Origin: Aequorivita viscosa
GTDB lineage: Bacteria; Bacteroidota; Bacteroidia; Flavobacteriales; Flavobacteriaceae
Assembly: GCF_900106795.1 (NCBI RefSeq)
Contig: NZ_FNNS01000012.1
Location: forward strand, 1 to 64,000
Length of the DNA stretch: 64,000 nucleotides
Direction: 5' to 3'
The notes beneath the pieces are model-generated. The model saw only the letters and a list, made by a program, of their open reading frames with translations, was not told the origin of the DNA and did no database searches. Below are positions 51,513-61,075 of this stretch, one piece after another. The position numbers and the translations under genes were made by a program. Position 1 is the stretch's first letter. Every line of letters begins with the position of its first letter.

Positions 51513-53285
51513 ATGAAGATGAAGATATTTTTATTCCTAATTGGTTTTATGCTATATGGCGTAAATGCTTCAGCGCAAGTTCAGTTCGATGCCAAGGTGA
51601 GTAAAAACCGACTTGGGATTAATGAACGACTACGTGTAGATTTTGAAATGAATCAAGATGGCGATAACTTTAGGCCGCCTAGTTTTGAAGACTTTAGAGT
51701 AGTAGGTGGTCCAAATCAGTCCATCAGCAACTCCTGGATAAATGGGAAACGAAGCTTTTCAAAAACATATTCCTATTTTTTAGCACCGCAAAAAACAGGT
51801 AAATTAACGATTGGCCAAGCTACTATAGATGTAAAAGGCGAAGTCTATAAAACCTCTCCCGTAGAGGTGGTGGTTACTGCGGCTGTAGATGTCCCAAAAG
51901 ATGGAAATAATGCCGATTATGTTGCGAGTGAAAACGTGCATTTAATAGCCGAAGTGTCCAAAGCCAATCCGTATTTAAATGAAGCAATAACAGTTACTTA
52001 TAAGCTATATGTTTCACACGATGTGAGCATTACCAGTCAGTGGCGTGAAATAGACACCCCGAAATATGCCGATTTCTGGAGCCAAAACATCGATAATCGA
52101 AATAATTATAAGGTGTATGAAGGAAAATACAATGGTGAAGATTATCGCTATGTAATTCTGAGAACTACTGTCCTTTATCCCCAAAAAACAGGCGAACTTG
52201 AAATTGAACCTCTCACTCTAGATATTCCTATCGACGTACAGGGCAATCGTCGTGATATTTTTGGTCGACGTGTAATGGAGCGTGTTAATAAAACTATATC
52301 AGCCGGAAAAAGAACCATTGATGTAAAACCGCTGCCGTTAACTGGAAAACCTGACGGATTTAATGGAGCGGTAGGAGATTTTCAATTTGCAGTTACCACC
52401 AATAAAACCACGCTGAATGCAAATGAATCCTTAGAAATGAATGTAAAAATTTCAGGAAAAGGAAATTTAAAATTGTTCACGCCACCTTCAGTAAAGTTAC
52501 CAAGTTCATTGGAGGTTTATGAGCCAGAACACAGCGAAAATGTAACAACCAATATTAACGGGATGCAGGGTTCAATAGCAAATACATACACCATAGTTCC
52601 TCAGTTTAAAGGAAGTTACCCTATTCAACCTTTAACTTTTTCTTTTTTCGATCCTAAAACAGAAAAGTATAGAACAATTACATCCAAAGAATTTACTATT
52701 GAAGTTGAAAACGGTCCAGTAACGGCGAGTAGTAGCCAAACAACTCCAAATAATCACAAACAAAAGGTGGTACTCTCTCAGGATAATTTTAAATACATTA
52801 AACTCGAAGCTAACTTAGAGCCTATTGGGCAAGAGCCATTTTTTAAATCTACCCTTTTTTGGTCGTTATTAGGTGGTCCAATGTTATTGATCCCACTATT
52901 TATAATGGCAGGAAAAAAGCGCAAGGAGCGATTATCTGATGTAGAAGGAAATAAATTGCGAAGAGCGAACAAGCTCGCGAAAAAATACCTTTCTGAAGCT
53001 AAAAGAAATATTTCAAACCCAGTTGCCTTTTACGAAGCTTTGGAACTTGCGCTTCACAATTACTTAAAAGCAAAACTGAACATTGAAACTTCAGAAATGG
53101 AAAAAGGTTTAATTTCTGAAATGTTGCTCGAAAGAAATGTTGAAACTGAAACTGTTCACGAGTTTATCAAATTGTTGAAGAGCTGTGAGTTTGCTAGATA
53201 TGCGTCAACTTCGCCTACTTCGGTTGAAAAGGATTACGCTAAATCGGTTGAGGTAATTTCAAATATTGACAAACAAATACAGTAA
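51513..53285 (+). CDS. batD: BatD, periplasmic oxygen-tolerance protein
   Basis: This 590-residue protein has a signal peptide (about 1-21, ending ASAQ), a series of immunoglobulin-like beta domains (about 22-430) and a single membrane helix (about 445-466). Its cytoplasmic helical tail has about 120 residues. The segment QFDAKVSKNRLGINERLRVDFEMN opens the BatD domain. FKGSYPIQPLTFSFFDPKTEKYRTI closes the periplasmic part. The layout matches the family. It is the fifth bat gene, with gaps of 3 and 2 bases to its neighbours. Confidence 0.93.
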   Translation: MKMKIFLFLIGFMLYGVNASAQVQFDAKVSKNRLGINERLRVDFEMNQDGDNFRPPSFEDFRVVGGPNQSISNSWINGKRSFSKTYSYFLAPQKTGKLTIGQATIDVKGEVYKTSPVEVVVTAAVDVPKDGNNADYVASENVHLIAEVSKANPYLNEAITVTYKLYVSHDVSITSQWREIDTPKYADFWSQNIDNRNNYKVYEGKYNGEDYRYVILRTTVLYPQKTGELEIEPLTLDIPIDVQGNRRDIFGRRVMERVNKTISAGKRTIDVKPLPLTGKPDGFNGAVGDFQFAVTTNKTTLNANESLEMNVKISGKGNLKLFTPPSVKLPSSLEVYEPEHSENVTTNINGMQGSIANTYTIVPQFKGSYPIQPLTFSFFDPKTEKYRTITSKEFTIEVENGPVTASSSQTTPNNHKQKVVLSQDNFKYIKLEANLEPIGQEPFFKSTLFWSLLGGPMLLIPLFIMAGKKRKERLSDVEGNKLRRANKLAKKYLSEAKRNISNPVAFYEALELALHNYLKAKLNIETSEMEKGLISEMLLERNVETETVHEFIKLLKSCEFARYASTSPTSVEKDYAKSVEVISNIDKQIQ

Positions 53286-53287
53286 AA

Positions 53288-54046
53288 ATGAAGATGATGA
53301 AAAAGCTGCTGTACTTATCGATTTTACTTTTTTCAATTTTAAGTTTTGGTCAAAATGACAAACTTTTTGACCAAGGAAAAGAGTTGTATAAAAATGGAAA
53401 ATACCAACAGGCTATTAATTCCTGGATGCAAATTCTGGAAAACGGTCAGACTTCCTCCGAACTTTATTTTAATATAGCGAATGCACAATATAAATTGAAT
53501 CAAATTGGGCCAAGTATTTATTATTATGAAAAGGCTTTACAACTTTCGCCAAACGATTCTGATATTAAAACCAATCTCGCTTTTGCCGAAAACGCACGTA
53601 TTGACGCAATCGAACCTTTACCACAATCGGTATTTACAAAATGGTATAAAAATATCGCCGACACATTTACTTATGATGGATGGGCAATTCTTGCAGTTGG
53701 GTTCTCTATAGTTTTTGTAATCTTATTTTTATTGTATTACTTCTCACATATTGAAAAGCGAAAGCGATTGTTGTTTGCCACTTCAATGCTTTCAATAGTA
53801 TTGCTTTTAGGAGCCGTAACTATGGCGTTTTTAACGTACGGAGATTATTCTAAAAACCAACCTGCAATTATCTTTGCCAATCAAATTGAAGTCAAATCAG
53901 AACCTTCTATGGGCAGCAATTCCGCTTTTGTGCTTCACGAAGGAACCAAAGTTCAAATTATGGCGCAAGACGGTAATTGGTTCAGAATTTCTCTAGCCGA
54001 CGGAAAAGATGGATGGATTCCTGCATCCGATTTAAAACAATTATAA
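53288..54046 (+). CDS. batE: BatE, TPR and SH3 domain protein
   Basis: This 252-residue protein has a signal peptide (about 1-18), two to three TPR repeats (about 22-95) and two membrane helices (about 135-155 and 162-182). The C-terminal bacterial SH3 domain covers about 190-252 (IEVKSEPSMGSNSAFVLHEGTKVQIMAQDGNWFRISLADGKDGWIPASDL). The start could be Met1, Met3 or Met4; the spacing of 2 bases from batD favours the first. It ends the operon. Confidence 0.92.
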   Translation: MKMMKKLLYLSILLFSILSFGQNDKLFDQGKELYKNGKYQQAINSWMQILENGQTSSELYFNIANAQYKLNQIGPSIYYYEKALQLSPNDSDIKTNLAFAENARIDAIEPLPQSVFTKWYKNIADTFTYDGWAILAVGFSIVFVILFLLYYFSHIEKRKRLLFATSMLSIVLLLGAVTMAFLTYGDYSKNQPAIIFANQIEVKSEPSMGSNSAFVLHEGTKVQIMAQDGNWFRISLADGKDGWIPASDLKQL

Positions 54047-54159
54047 GGGTAGAGTTGAGGTATCTTATCTATTGTATTTTAATTAAAGGTTTTTTAGCGT
54101 GTTCTTAGGTTAAAATTCCCCAAGCATTAACCCACCGTTTGGTTTGCATTTTCTAAATC

Positions 54160-54191
54160 TTGTTCTATTTGAGAAATAAAGGTTAAATTTG
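54160..54191 (+). promoter_or_regulatory. kbl promoter
   Basis: TTG at 54160-54162 and TAAATTTG at 54184-54191 are 21 bp apart, a good match to the Bacteroidetes pattern. The kbl ATG follows 32 bases later. Confidence 0.6.
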
Positions 54192-54223
54192 ATTTTTATA
54201 TACACATTTTAAAACTCCAAAAA

Positions 54224-55423
54224 ATGTACGGAAAAATCAAGGAACACTTACAGAAAGAACTACAAGAAATAGAGGAAAATGGACTCTTTAAAAAAGAACG
54301 CATTATTACTTCACCCCAAGATGCGGTTATAAAAATATCGACAGGTCAGGAGGTAATTAATTTTTGTGCAAACAACTACTTAGGGCTTTCTTCCCATCCA
54401 GAAGTAGTTCAAGCAGCCAAAGATGTTATGGATACGCATGGCTTCGGAATGTCTTCTGTCCGATTTATTTGTGGAACTCAAGATATCCATAAGGAATTGG
54501 AAAAGAAGATAGCCGATTTTTATGGTTATGAAGATACCATTCTATATGCTGCTTGTTTCGATGCTAATGGTGGTGTTTTTGAACCGCTGTTAGGCCCAGA
54601 GGATGCAATAATTTCAGATTCATTAAACCATGCTTCCATAATTGATGGTGTAAGACTATGTAAAGCCTCTAGGTATCGCTATGAAAATAGTAATATGGAA
54701 GAGTTGGAAAAACAGCTCATCGCTTCAACTGAAAATGGAGATCGTTTCAAACTTATCGTTACAGATGGAGTTTTCTCAATGGACGGCCTTGTTGCCCCAT
54801 TAGATAAAATTTGTGACCTAGCAGACAAATACAACGCTTTGGTTATGGTTGATGATTGCCACGCAACTGGATTTATCGGAAAAACAGGACGTGGAACCGG
54901 TGAGGAAAAAGGGGTAATGGACAGAGTAGATATCGTTACCGGAACACTTGGTAAAGCGCTAGGAGGTGCAATGGGCGGTTATACAACTGGTAAAAAAGAG
55001 ATAATCGAAATGCTGCGTCAGCGTTCTCGTCCTTATTTGTTTTCTAATTCTCTTGCTCCTGCAATTGTTGGTGCTTCCTTAAAAGTTTTTGAAATGCTTG
55101 AAAAAGATAATTCGCTTATCGATAAACTTACCGAAAACACAGCGTATTTTAAAGCAGGAATGAAAAAAGCCGGATTTGATATTATCGATGGGGACTCAGC
55201 AATTGTACCGGTAATGCTTTATGATGCGAAGCTTTCTCAACAAATGGCAGATATGCTACTTGAAGAGGGTATATATGTAATTGGATTCTTCTTCCCTGTG
55301 GTGCCGAAAGATATGGCACGAATTCGAGTGCAATTATCTGCTGCTCACACTCGCGAGCATTTAGATAAAGCTATAAATGCATTTATAACTGTAGGTAAAA
55401 AATTGAGAATAATCAACTCTTAA
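54224..55423 (+). CDS. kbl: Glycine C-acetyltransferase (2-amino-3-ketobutyrate CoA ligase)
   Basis: This PLP enzyme splits 2-amino-3-ketobutyrate with CoA to glycine and acetyl-CoA, the second step of threonine breakdown. The 399-residue protein belongs to the alpha-oxoamine synthase group. [19 protein letters not shown] (Asp210, His213) and [10 protein letters not shown] with the PLP-binding Lys244 are clear. The N-terminal [13 protein letters not shown] is typical. Serine palmitoyltransferase or AONS are alternative members, but length and [22 protein letters not shown] favour Kbl. threonine dehydrogenase is not in the window. Confidence 0.95.
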   Translation: MYGKIKEHLQKELQEIEENGLFKKERIITSPQDAVIKISTGQEVINFCANNYLGLSSHPEVVQAAKDVMDTHGFGMSSVRFICGTQDIHKELEKKIADFYGYEDTILYAACFDANGGVFEPLLGPEDAIISDSLNHASIIDGVRLCKASRYRYENSNMEELEKQLIASTENGDRFKLIVTDGVFSMDGLVAPLDKICDLADKYNALVMVDDCHATGFIGKTGRGTGEEKGVMDRVDIVTGTLGKALGGAMGGYTTGKKEIIEMLRQRSRPYLFSNSLAPAIVGASLKVFEMLEKDNSLIDKLTENTAYFKAGMKKAGFDIIDGDSAIVPVMLYDAKLSQQMADMLLEEGIYVIGFFFPVVPKDMARIRVQLSAAHTREHLDKAINAFITVGKKLRIINS

Positions 55424-55480
55424 ACCCAACAATTTCGCATTAATCGTGTCTGTTTTAGGAAAACTTTATCAAATTTGCTT

Positions 55481-55510
55481 TTGTAGATACACTTTAACAA
55501 CCTACTTTTG
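55481..55510 (+). promoter_or_regulatory. Promoter of the ompA-like gene
   Basis: TTG at 55481-55483, a 19-bp spacer and TACTTTTG at 55503-55510 match the Bacteroidetes promoter closely. The ATG lies 35 bases downstream, leaving room for a short leader. Confidence 0.72.
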
Positions 55511-55545
55511 CCTTTAATTAACACTTAAAAATTAAACAATCGAAT

Positions 55546-56928
55546 ATGAAACATCTATTCAAATTATTAGTTGCTGCCATCCTATTTATGGGGATTGGCG
55601 TAGCGAACGCACAAGACGAGAATCATCCTTGGGCCCTAGAGGTTGGAGTTAACGCTGTTGACTTTTACCCAGTAGGCACAAGCGATAAAGGTCGTATTGA
55701 CCCAAGCATGAGAGGGGAAATGTTTGACGAATTCTTTAATGCTAACGATCACTGGAACATCCTCCCTTCTGTTTCAAGAATTGCGCTTAGCCGCTATATC
55801 GCCAACGGTATTGTATTTACTGCGGGTGGTTCTGTCAACAAAATCACCAAAATTGGTGATAGCTCTGCTGATGACCTAAACTACTACTCAGCTGATGGTG
55901 AAATCAAGTACAGCTTTAAAAATGCAATTGGAAGCACTTGGTTCGATCCTTCTATAGGTATTGGAGGTGGTTACACTTGGGTTGATGATATCGGATTTGG
56001 AACTGGAAATGCCCTTGCAGGCGTTAAGTTTTGGTTCAACGAAAACATCGCTCTTAACCTACAATCTACTTATAAGCATGCTTTTGAGGACGATTACGGT
56101 ATCAGTCATTTCCAACACTCAGCAGGAGTTGTATTCCAGTTTGGTGGTGTAGACACTGACGGAGACGGAATCTATGATAAGGACGATGAGTGCCCTGAAA
56201 CTCCAGGTTTAGCTGAATTTAACGGCTGTCCTGATACTGATGGTGACGGAATCCCAGATCACCTTGATGAGTGTCCAGATACTCCAGGTTTAGCTGAATT
56301 TAACGGTTGCCCTGATACTGATGGAGATAAAATTCCAGATCACCTTGACGAATGTCCTACTGTAGCTGGATTGGCTAAATTTAACGGCTGTCCTGATACT
56401 GATGGTGACGGAATCCCTGATCACTTAGATAAGTGTCCAAACGAAGCTGGACCTGCTGCAAACGATGGTTGCCCTTGGCCAGACAGAGATGGTGATGGTG
56501 TTCTTGATAAAGACGACCAGTGCCCAGATGTTCCTGGAACTGTAGCAAACAACGGTTGCCCAGAAGTAACAGTTGAAATCATTAAGCAATTGAATGAGTT
56601 CTCTAAAACTATTTTGTTCGACCTAGGTAAAGCAAGTATCCGTAAAGACTCTTACCCAGTTCTTCAGAATATCGTTGATATTATGAAAGAATACCCAACT
56701 GCTAAATTTGAGATCGAAGGACATACTGATAGCTCTGGTAGCTTGAAATTGAACGAAAAACTTTCTAAAGAAAGAGCTGCTTCAGTAAAAGATTACTTAA
56801 TCTCTATTGGAATGGACAGAGACAGATTAACTTCTGAAGGATACGGTCCATCTAGACCAATCGCAACAAACAATACTGCGGCTGGAAGACAACAAAACCG
56901 TCGAGTTGAAATTTCTTTAAAGAAGTAA
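55546..56928 (+). CDS. OmpA-family outer-membrane protein with thrombospondin-3 repeats
   Basis: This 460-residue protein has a signal peptide (about 1-22, ending VANAQ) and an N-terminal beta barrel (about 25-200). About five calcium-binding TSP type-3 repeats follow (about 203-345, unit [15 protein letters not shown]...FNGCP of 27 residues). The C-terminal OmpA domain (about 350-460) binds peptidoglycan, with [11 protein letters not shown] and the N-x-x-L-S-x-x-R-A-x-x-V segment. It anchors the outer membrane to the cell wall. A consensus promoter and a strong terminator suggest an abundant monocistronic mRNA. The repeats are near-identical 81-bp DNA units. Confidence 0.94.
   Translation: MKHLFKLLVAAILFMGIGVANAQDENHPWALEVGVNAVDFYPVGTSDKGRIDPSMRGEMFDEFFNANDHWNILPSVSRIALSRYIANGIVFTAGGSVNKITKIGDSSADDLNYYSADGEIKYSFKNAIGSTWFDPSIGIGGGYTWVDDIGFGTGNALAGVKFWFNENIALNLQSTYKHAFEDDYGISHFQHSAGVVFQFGGVDTDGDGIYDKDDECPETPGLAEFNGCPDTDGDGIPDHLDECPDTPGLAEFNGCPDTDGDKIPDHLDECPTVAGLAKFNGCPDTDGDGIPDHLDKCPNEAGPAANDGCPWPDRDGDGVLDKDDQCPDVPGTVANNGCPEVTVEIIKQLNEFSKTILFDLGKASIRKDSYPVLQNIVDIMKEYPTAKFEIEGHTDSSGSLKLNEKLSKERAASVKDYLISIGMDRDRLTSEGYGPSRPIATNNTAAGRQQNRRVEISLKK
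56152..56560 (+). repeat. 81-bp tandem repeats within the ompA-like gene
   Basis: About five in-frame units of roughly 81 bp encode the TSP type-3 repeats. Units 1 to 4 share long identical stretches such as CCAGGTTTAGCTGAATTTAA and GATGGTGACGGAATCCC, while the last is more diverged. Such repeats can gain or lose copies. Confidence 0.8.
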
Positions 56929-56958
56929 TTTCTTTAAACACACTTAATAAATAGTTTA

Positions 56959-56988
56959 GAAACGCCTCCAATATTGGGGGCGTTTCTT
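56959..56988 (+). terminator. Terminator of the ompA-like gene
   Basis: GAAACGCCTCCAA (56959-56971) and TTGGGGGCGTTTC (56974-56986) form a 13-bp stem with one T-G pair and a 2-3 base loop, followed by TTATTTTT. It lies 31 bases after the stop. Confidence 0.85.
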
Positions 56989-56999
56989 ATTTTTAGCCT

Positions 57000-59729
57000 A
57001 TGGTAACATTTCTACAAGAATCATTGGCTGCTTTGCGAAATTCTCGTGCAGATATTTCTGAAAGCATTATTATCTTACCGAGTAAAAGAGCGGGCGGTTT
57101 TTTAATGAATGAACTTAAAAAACAAGCCTCAGTAACTCACTTCGCACCTCAAATCTTAAGTATTGAGGAGTTTATTGAGGAAATAGCCAACTTATCGATA
57201 ATCGATCCTACCGAACTAATATTTAAAAGCTACAAAGCTTATTTAAATACTGCCTCAATTCGTGAAAAAGAGACATTCGAAAATTATGCAACTTGGGCGC
57301 TAACCTTATTAAATGATTTTAATGAAGTAGATCGTTATCTTATAGAACCCAAACCTTTTTTTGAATATCTGGCAAATATCAAAACTCTTGAAAGGTGGGG
57401 AGTAGAAAAACAAGAATCAAAATTAGTATCAAGCTATCTTCAATTTTGGGAAGGGCTTCCAAGTTTATACAACGAACTATGGAATCTTCTAAAAAGTGAA
57501 AATTTGGGATACCAAGGAATGGTATATCGAGAAGCCGCTAACAATATTTCGGCCTACATTGCGGAACACGGTAAAAAACATCACGTATTTATTGGTTTTA
57601 ACGCACTTAACGCGGCTGAACAGAAAATAATTCAGCAACTATTAAAAACAGGAAATTCAGAAACCTTTTGGGATACCGACCAACATTTTTATGAAGATTC
57701 CAAGCACAGTGCATCTTACTTTATCCGGAAATATATTCGGGAATGGAGCTATTATGAAGGGAAAGAAAAGCCACAATTTCCAGCTAATTTTACCAGTGAG
57801 AAAGATTTTAAAATAGTTGAGGTTCAGAAAAATGTAGGACAAGCTAAATATGTTGGCGAACTACTGACTAATTTTTCGGATGACAAACTCAATAAAACCG
57901 CAATTGTTCTAGGAGATGAAAATTTATTGGTTCCTGTATTGAATTCATTGCCTTCAAATGTTAACGGTATAAACGTGACGATGGGCGTGCCTTTAAAGAA
58001 CTTTCCCGCAACCGTATTTTTTGAGTTATTATTCAATTTACAACTGCGCTCCAAAGGATCAATCTACTACAAAGATGTTTTGTCGTTGCTAAGTCACCCT
58101 ATTGGTAGCATTCTGGTAGAAAAAGCGAAGGATATATCGAACAAATTAACTTCCGAAAATATCACGCACCCTACTCCCGAGATTCTTTTTTCATTTTCCA
58201 AAACAAATGAAAACGACCCTGTCAAACTTCTTTTTGAAAACTGGAATGATGACGGTATTAAAGCAATGGATAATTGCTTGAAAATTCTTAAGCAACTCAA
58301 TATCAGGATCAAAACAGATAAAATAGAACACTTAGTTATTCAAAAACTAATGGAGGTTTTTGGAAACATAAGTGCATTGGCTGAAAAATACCCTTATTTA
58401 AATTCTGTAAAAACAGTTTTAAACTTGTTTTCTGAATTGGCCAACACAAGCACCTTAGATTTTGAAGGAAATGCCTACAACGGCCCCCAAATAATGGGAG
58501 TGCTAGAAACTCGTGTTCTCGATTTTGAACACCTGGTTATTACATCAGTTAATGAAGGGGTTTTTCCTTCAGGTAAATCGAATACATCATTCATTACATA
58601 CGATTTAAAACAAGAGTTCCAGCTGCCGCTTTATACTGAAAAGGACGCAATATACACCTATCACTTCTATCGTATGTTACAGCGCGCAAAAACCGTAACC
58701 CTGTTGTATAATGCTCATTCCGATGGTATAAATTCTGGAGAAAAAAGCCGATTTGTCAGACAATTGGAATTTGAAAATAACCCAAATCACAATTATGAAA
58801 AAATAATTCTTTCACCTTCCGTCACGATTAAGTCGACTGCTCTGAAAGAAATCCAAAAAACAGAACAGGTTTTAACCCGACTAAAAGAAATCGCTAAAAA
58901 AGGATTTTCCCCTTCTGCGCTCACGTCCTATATACGAAACCCGATAGACTTCTATTTTCAGAAGATTTTAAAACTTAGCGAGTATGAGGAAGTTGAAGAA
59001 AATATTGCAGCAAATACCTTAGGAACCATTGTTCACGACACTTTAGAAGCGTTTTACAAGCCTTTGGAAGGGCAGCTCCTCAGTATTGCCCACTTAGAAG
59101 AAATGAAGGGCAATATTCCGCTAGAAGTAACCAAGCAGTTTCAAAAAACGTTTCGGGGTGGTACATTTTCAAAGGGTAAAAACCTTATAGTTTTTGAAGT
59201 TGCTAAACGCTACATCCTAAATTTTATTACTCTTGAAATAGCTGATGTAAAAGCTGGCAATCAAATAAAAATTGAACAAATTGAAACTAAACTTACGCTT
59301 AATATTCCCATCCCTGAATTGGATTTTGAGGTAAATATTGGTGGAATAGTAGACCGGGTAGATCGATATAATGGAAAACTCAGAATAATTGATTATAAAA
59401 CAGGAAGCGTGCAACAAACAGACTTAGAGATAATCGAATGGGAATCGTTAACTCAAGATTATAAGTATAGTAAAGCTTTCCAAGTTCTTGCATATGCTGC
59501 CATGATTTCTAAGGAGGTTCCGCTTGATACTGCTGAGGGAGGAATAATTTCGTTTAAAAACTTAAATAATGGGTTTTTGAAGTTTGCCACAAAAGCTTCG
59601 TCGAGAGGTGCAAAGGATACTAATATTTCGCAAGAAGTGCTTTCAACTTTTTTTATTGAATTGAAAAGACTTATTTTGGAAATCTGTGATCAAAACACGC
59701 CATTTATTGAAAAAGAAATAGAAAGATGA
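57000..59729 (+). CDS. AddB-like protein with C-terminal PD-(D/E)XK nuclease domain
   Basis: The 909-residue protein resembles AddB, the inactivated-helicase/nuclease partner in AddAB double-strand break repair. The N-terminal half has the helicase-like shape with KRAGGFLMNELKKQA early on but no Walker A P-loop. The C-terminal PD-(D/E)XK domain (about 635-909) holds SPSALTSYIRNPIDFYFQKIL, LGTIVHDTLEAFY, GGIVDRVDRYNGKLRIIDYKTG (Asp and Lys of the active site) and a Gln/Tyr motif QVLAYAAM. No AddA/UvrD helicase gene is in the window; a distant partner is likely. The next gene overlaps its stop by 4 bases. Confidence 0.88.
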   Translation: MVTFLQESLAALRNSRADISESIIILPSKRAGGFLMNELKKQASVTHFAPQILSIEEFIEEIANLSIIDPTELIFKSYKAYLNTASIREKETFENYATWALTLLNDFNEVDRYLIEPKPFFEYLANIKTLERWGVEKQESKLVSSYLQFWEGLPSLYNELWNLLKSENLGYQGMVYREAANNISAYIAEHGKKHHVFIGFNALNAAEQKIIQQLLKTGNSETFWDTDQHFYEDSKHSASYFIRKYIREWSYYEGKEKPQFPANFTSEKDFKIVEVQKNVGQAKYVGELLTNFSDDKLNKTAIVLGDENLLVPVLNSLPSNVNGINVTMGVPLKNFPATVFFELLFNLQLRSKGSIYYKDVLSLLSHPIGSILVEKAKDISNKLTSENITHPTPEILFSFSKTNENDPVKLLFENWNDDGIKAMDNCLKILKQLNIRIKTDKIEHLVIQKLMEVFGNISALAEKYPYLNSVKTVLNLFSELANTSTLDFEGNAYNGPQIMGVLETRVLDFEHLVITSVNEGVFPSGKSNTSFITYDLKQEFQLPLYTEKDAIYTYHFYRMLQRAKTVTLLYNAHSDGINSGEKSRFVRQLEFENNPNHNYEKIILSPSVTIKSTALKEIQKTEQVLTRLKEIAKKGFSPSALTSYIRNPIDFYFQKILKLSEYEEVEENIAANTLGTIVHDTLEAFYKPLEGQLLSIAHLEEMKGNIPLEVTKQFQKTFRGGTFSKGKNLIVFEVAKRYILNFITLEIADVKAGNQIKIEQIETKLTLNIPIPELDFEVNIGGIVDRVDRYNGKLRIIDYKTGSVQQTDLEIIEWESLTQDYKYSKAFQVLAYAAMISKEVPLDTAEGGIISFKNLNNGFLKFATKASSRGAKDTNISQEVLSTFFIELKRLILEICDQNTPFIEKEIER

Positions 59730-60565
59730 TTATAAAGAAAAACGTAATCTTAGAAGCCGAAAGTAAAAAACCAATTTTATACGATCTCTATTATAAAAAA
59801 TTTGGGTCGCCAATTCCGTTAGTTGTTTTTTGTCACGGTTACAAAGGGTTTAAAGATTGGGGTGCTTGGCATTTAGTTGCAAAGGCCTTTGCAGAAGCTG
59901 GGTTTTGTTTCTTGAAATTCAATTTTTCACATAACGGCGGAACTGTCGATCAGCCAATTGATTTTCCAGATTTAGAAGCTTTTGCCGAAAACAATTTCAG
60001 TTTAGAACTCGATGATTTAAATCGGGTTTTGAATAGCATTGAAGCAGGAAATGAAAATCTGAATCAACAAATTTCAACAATTTCCTTGATTGGGCATAGC
60101 CGAGGTGGCGGAACTGTTTTAATAAAAGCGGAAGAAGATTTACGCGTAAAAAAGGTGGTAACTTGGGCTGGCGTTTGCGATTTTAAAGCAAGGTTTCAAG
60201 AAAACACGAGTGAATTTGAAGAGTGGAAGAAAAGCGGTGTAATTTATATTGAAAACGCCCGAACCAAACAGCAACTTCCTCATAATTTTCAGTTTTATGA
60301 AGATTTTAAAGCTAATGAAACACGGTTTACTATTAGCCGTGCGACGAAAAATCTAAATGTTCCATTATTAATAATTCACGGCGATAATGATCCAACAGTC
60401 GATATTAAAGAAGCAAAGGCGCTACATTCGTGGAATCCTAAAAGCAAATTGGTAATTATTCCAAATGGAGACCACGTATTTGGAGCAAGTCATCCTTGGT
60501 TGGAAGATTCGCTTCCCGATAGTTTAGCTGATGTTGTAGCAATAACAATAGATTTTTTAAAATAG
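59726..60565 (+). CDS. Alpha/beta hydrolase
   Basis: This 279-residue cytoplasmic alpha/beta-hydrolase has the nucleophile elbow GHSRGG with Ser125, Asp222 in HGDNDPTV and His250 in NGDHVFG, completing the triad. The oxyanion region is VVFCHGYKGFKDWG. It resembles dienelactone hydrolase/BAAT-type family members that act on ester bonds. The substrate is unknown. It overlaps the AddB-like gene by 4 bases (ATGA), so the two are co-translated, an association I cannot explain functionally. Confidence 0.9.
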   Translation: MIIKKNVILEAESKKPILYDLYYKKFGSPIPLVVFCHGYKGFKDWGAWHLVAKAFAEAGFCFLKFNFSHNGGTVDQPIDFPDLEAFAENNFSLELDDLNRVLNSIEAGNENLNQQISTISLIGHSRGGGTVLIKAEEDLRVKKVVTWAGVCDFKARFQENTSEFEEWKKSGVIYIENARTKQQLPHNFQFYEDFKANETRFTISRATKNLNVPLLIIHGDNDPTVDIKEAKALHSWNPKSKLVIIPNGDHVFGASHPWLEDSLPDSLADVVAITIDFLK

Positions 60566-60587
60566 ACCGTGGTATCTAAAAATTTAT

Positions 60588-60595
60588 TATTTTTG
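60588..60595 (+). promoter_or_regulatory. tRNA-Ala -7 promoter box
   Basis: TATTTTTG matches TAnnTTTG, 52 bases before the mature tRNA-Ala. No exact TTG at the usual distance is visible. Confidence 0.45.
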
Positions 60596-60647
60596 CCGTC
60601 CTAATCTTTAGGGTTTCAACTGAAACTTCGAGAAAAGGATTAATTCT

Positions 60648-60721
60648 GGGGGATTAGCTCAGCTGGCTAGAGCGCCTGCCTTGCACGCAGGAGGTCATCG
60701 GTTCGACTCCGATATTCTCCA
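60648..60721 (+). tRNA. tRNA-Ala (anticodon TGC)
   Basis: This 74-base tRNA has acceptor arms GGGGGAT and ATTCTCC (with two G-T pairs) and discriminator A. The anticodon arm is CCTGC-CTTGCAC-GCAGG, giving anticodon TGC. The D arm is GCTC...GAGC and the T arm ATCGG-TTCGACT-CCGAT. No CCA is encoded. It is a single gene, not part of an rRNA operon in this window, and is closed by a terminator. Confidence 0.96.
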
Positions 60722-60727
60722 CATCCC

Positions 60728-60755
60728 AAACCACCGAAAACTCGGTGGTTTTTTT
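60728..60755 (+). terminator. tRNA-Ala terminator
   Basis: AAACCACCGA (60728-60737) and TCGGTGGTTT (60742-60751) form a perfect 10-bp stem with a 4-base loop followed by T-run. Confidence 0.9.
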
Positions 60756-60976
60756 ATGCTCAATAATTGAACCTGAATTAAGAATAAATCACTCGAAAAT
60801 AAGGATCAAGAACAATTATTGCGTTTATGCAGAAAAATCCTAAATTTTTCAAATTCACTTGATTTCACCTTCTAAATGTTGTATATTAGAACTCTGTTAT
60901 AGACTAACAATAAGAGTGTTAAGGTTAAGCTAGTTGCTCAAATACCTTAAGTAAAACACTCCTTTATTTCTTCTCA

Positions 60977-61075
60977 AAGCCGACCTAAAGCCGACTCAAT
61001 GCCGACTCAATGCCGACTCAATGCCGACTCAATGCCGACTCAATGCCGACTCAATGCCGACTCAATGCCGACTAT
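60977..61075. repeat. 11-bp tandem repeat, nine units
   Basis: Two leading variants (AAGCCGACCTA, AAGCCGACTCA) are followed by six identical ATGCCGACTCA units and a final ATGCCGACTAT. The GC-richer unit contrasts with its AT-rich surroundings. Because 11 is not a multiple of 3, reading frames cycle every 33 bases, which explains the spurious small frame. Confidence 0.88.

Noticed and set aside
60977-61075. Possible CRISPR array
   Set aside because: The repeats are 11 bp and directly adjacent with no spacers, and no cas gene is in the window.
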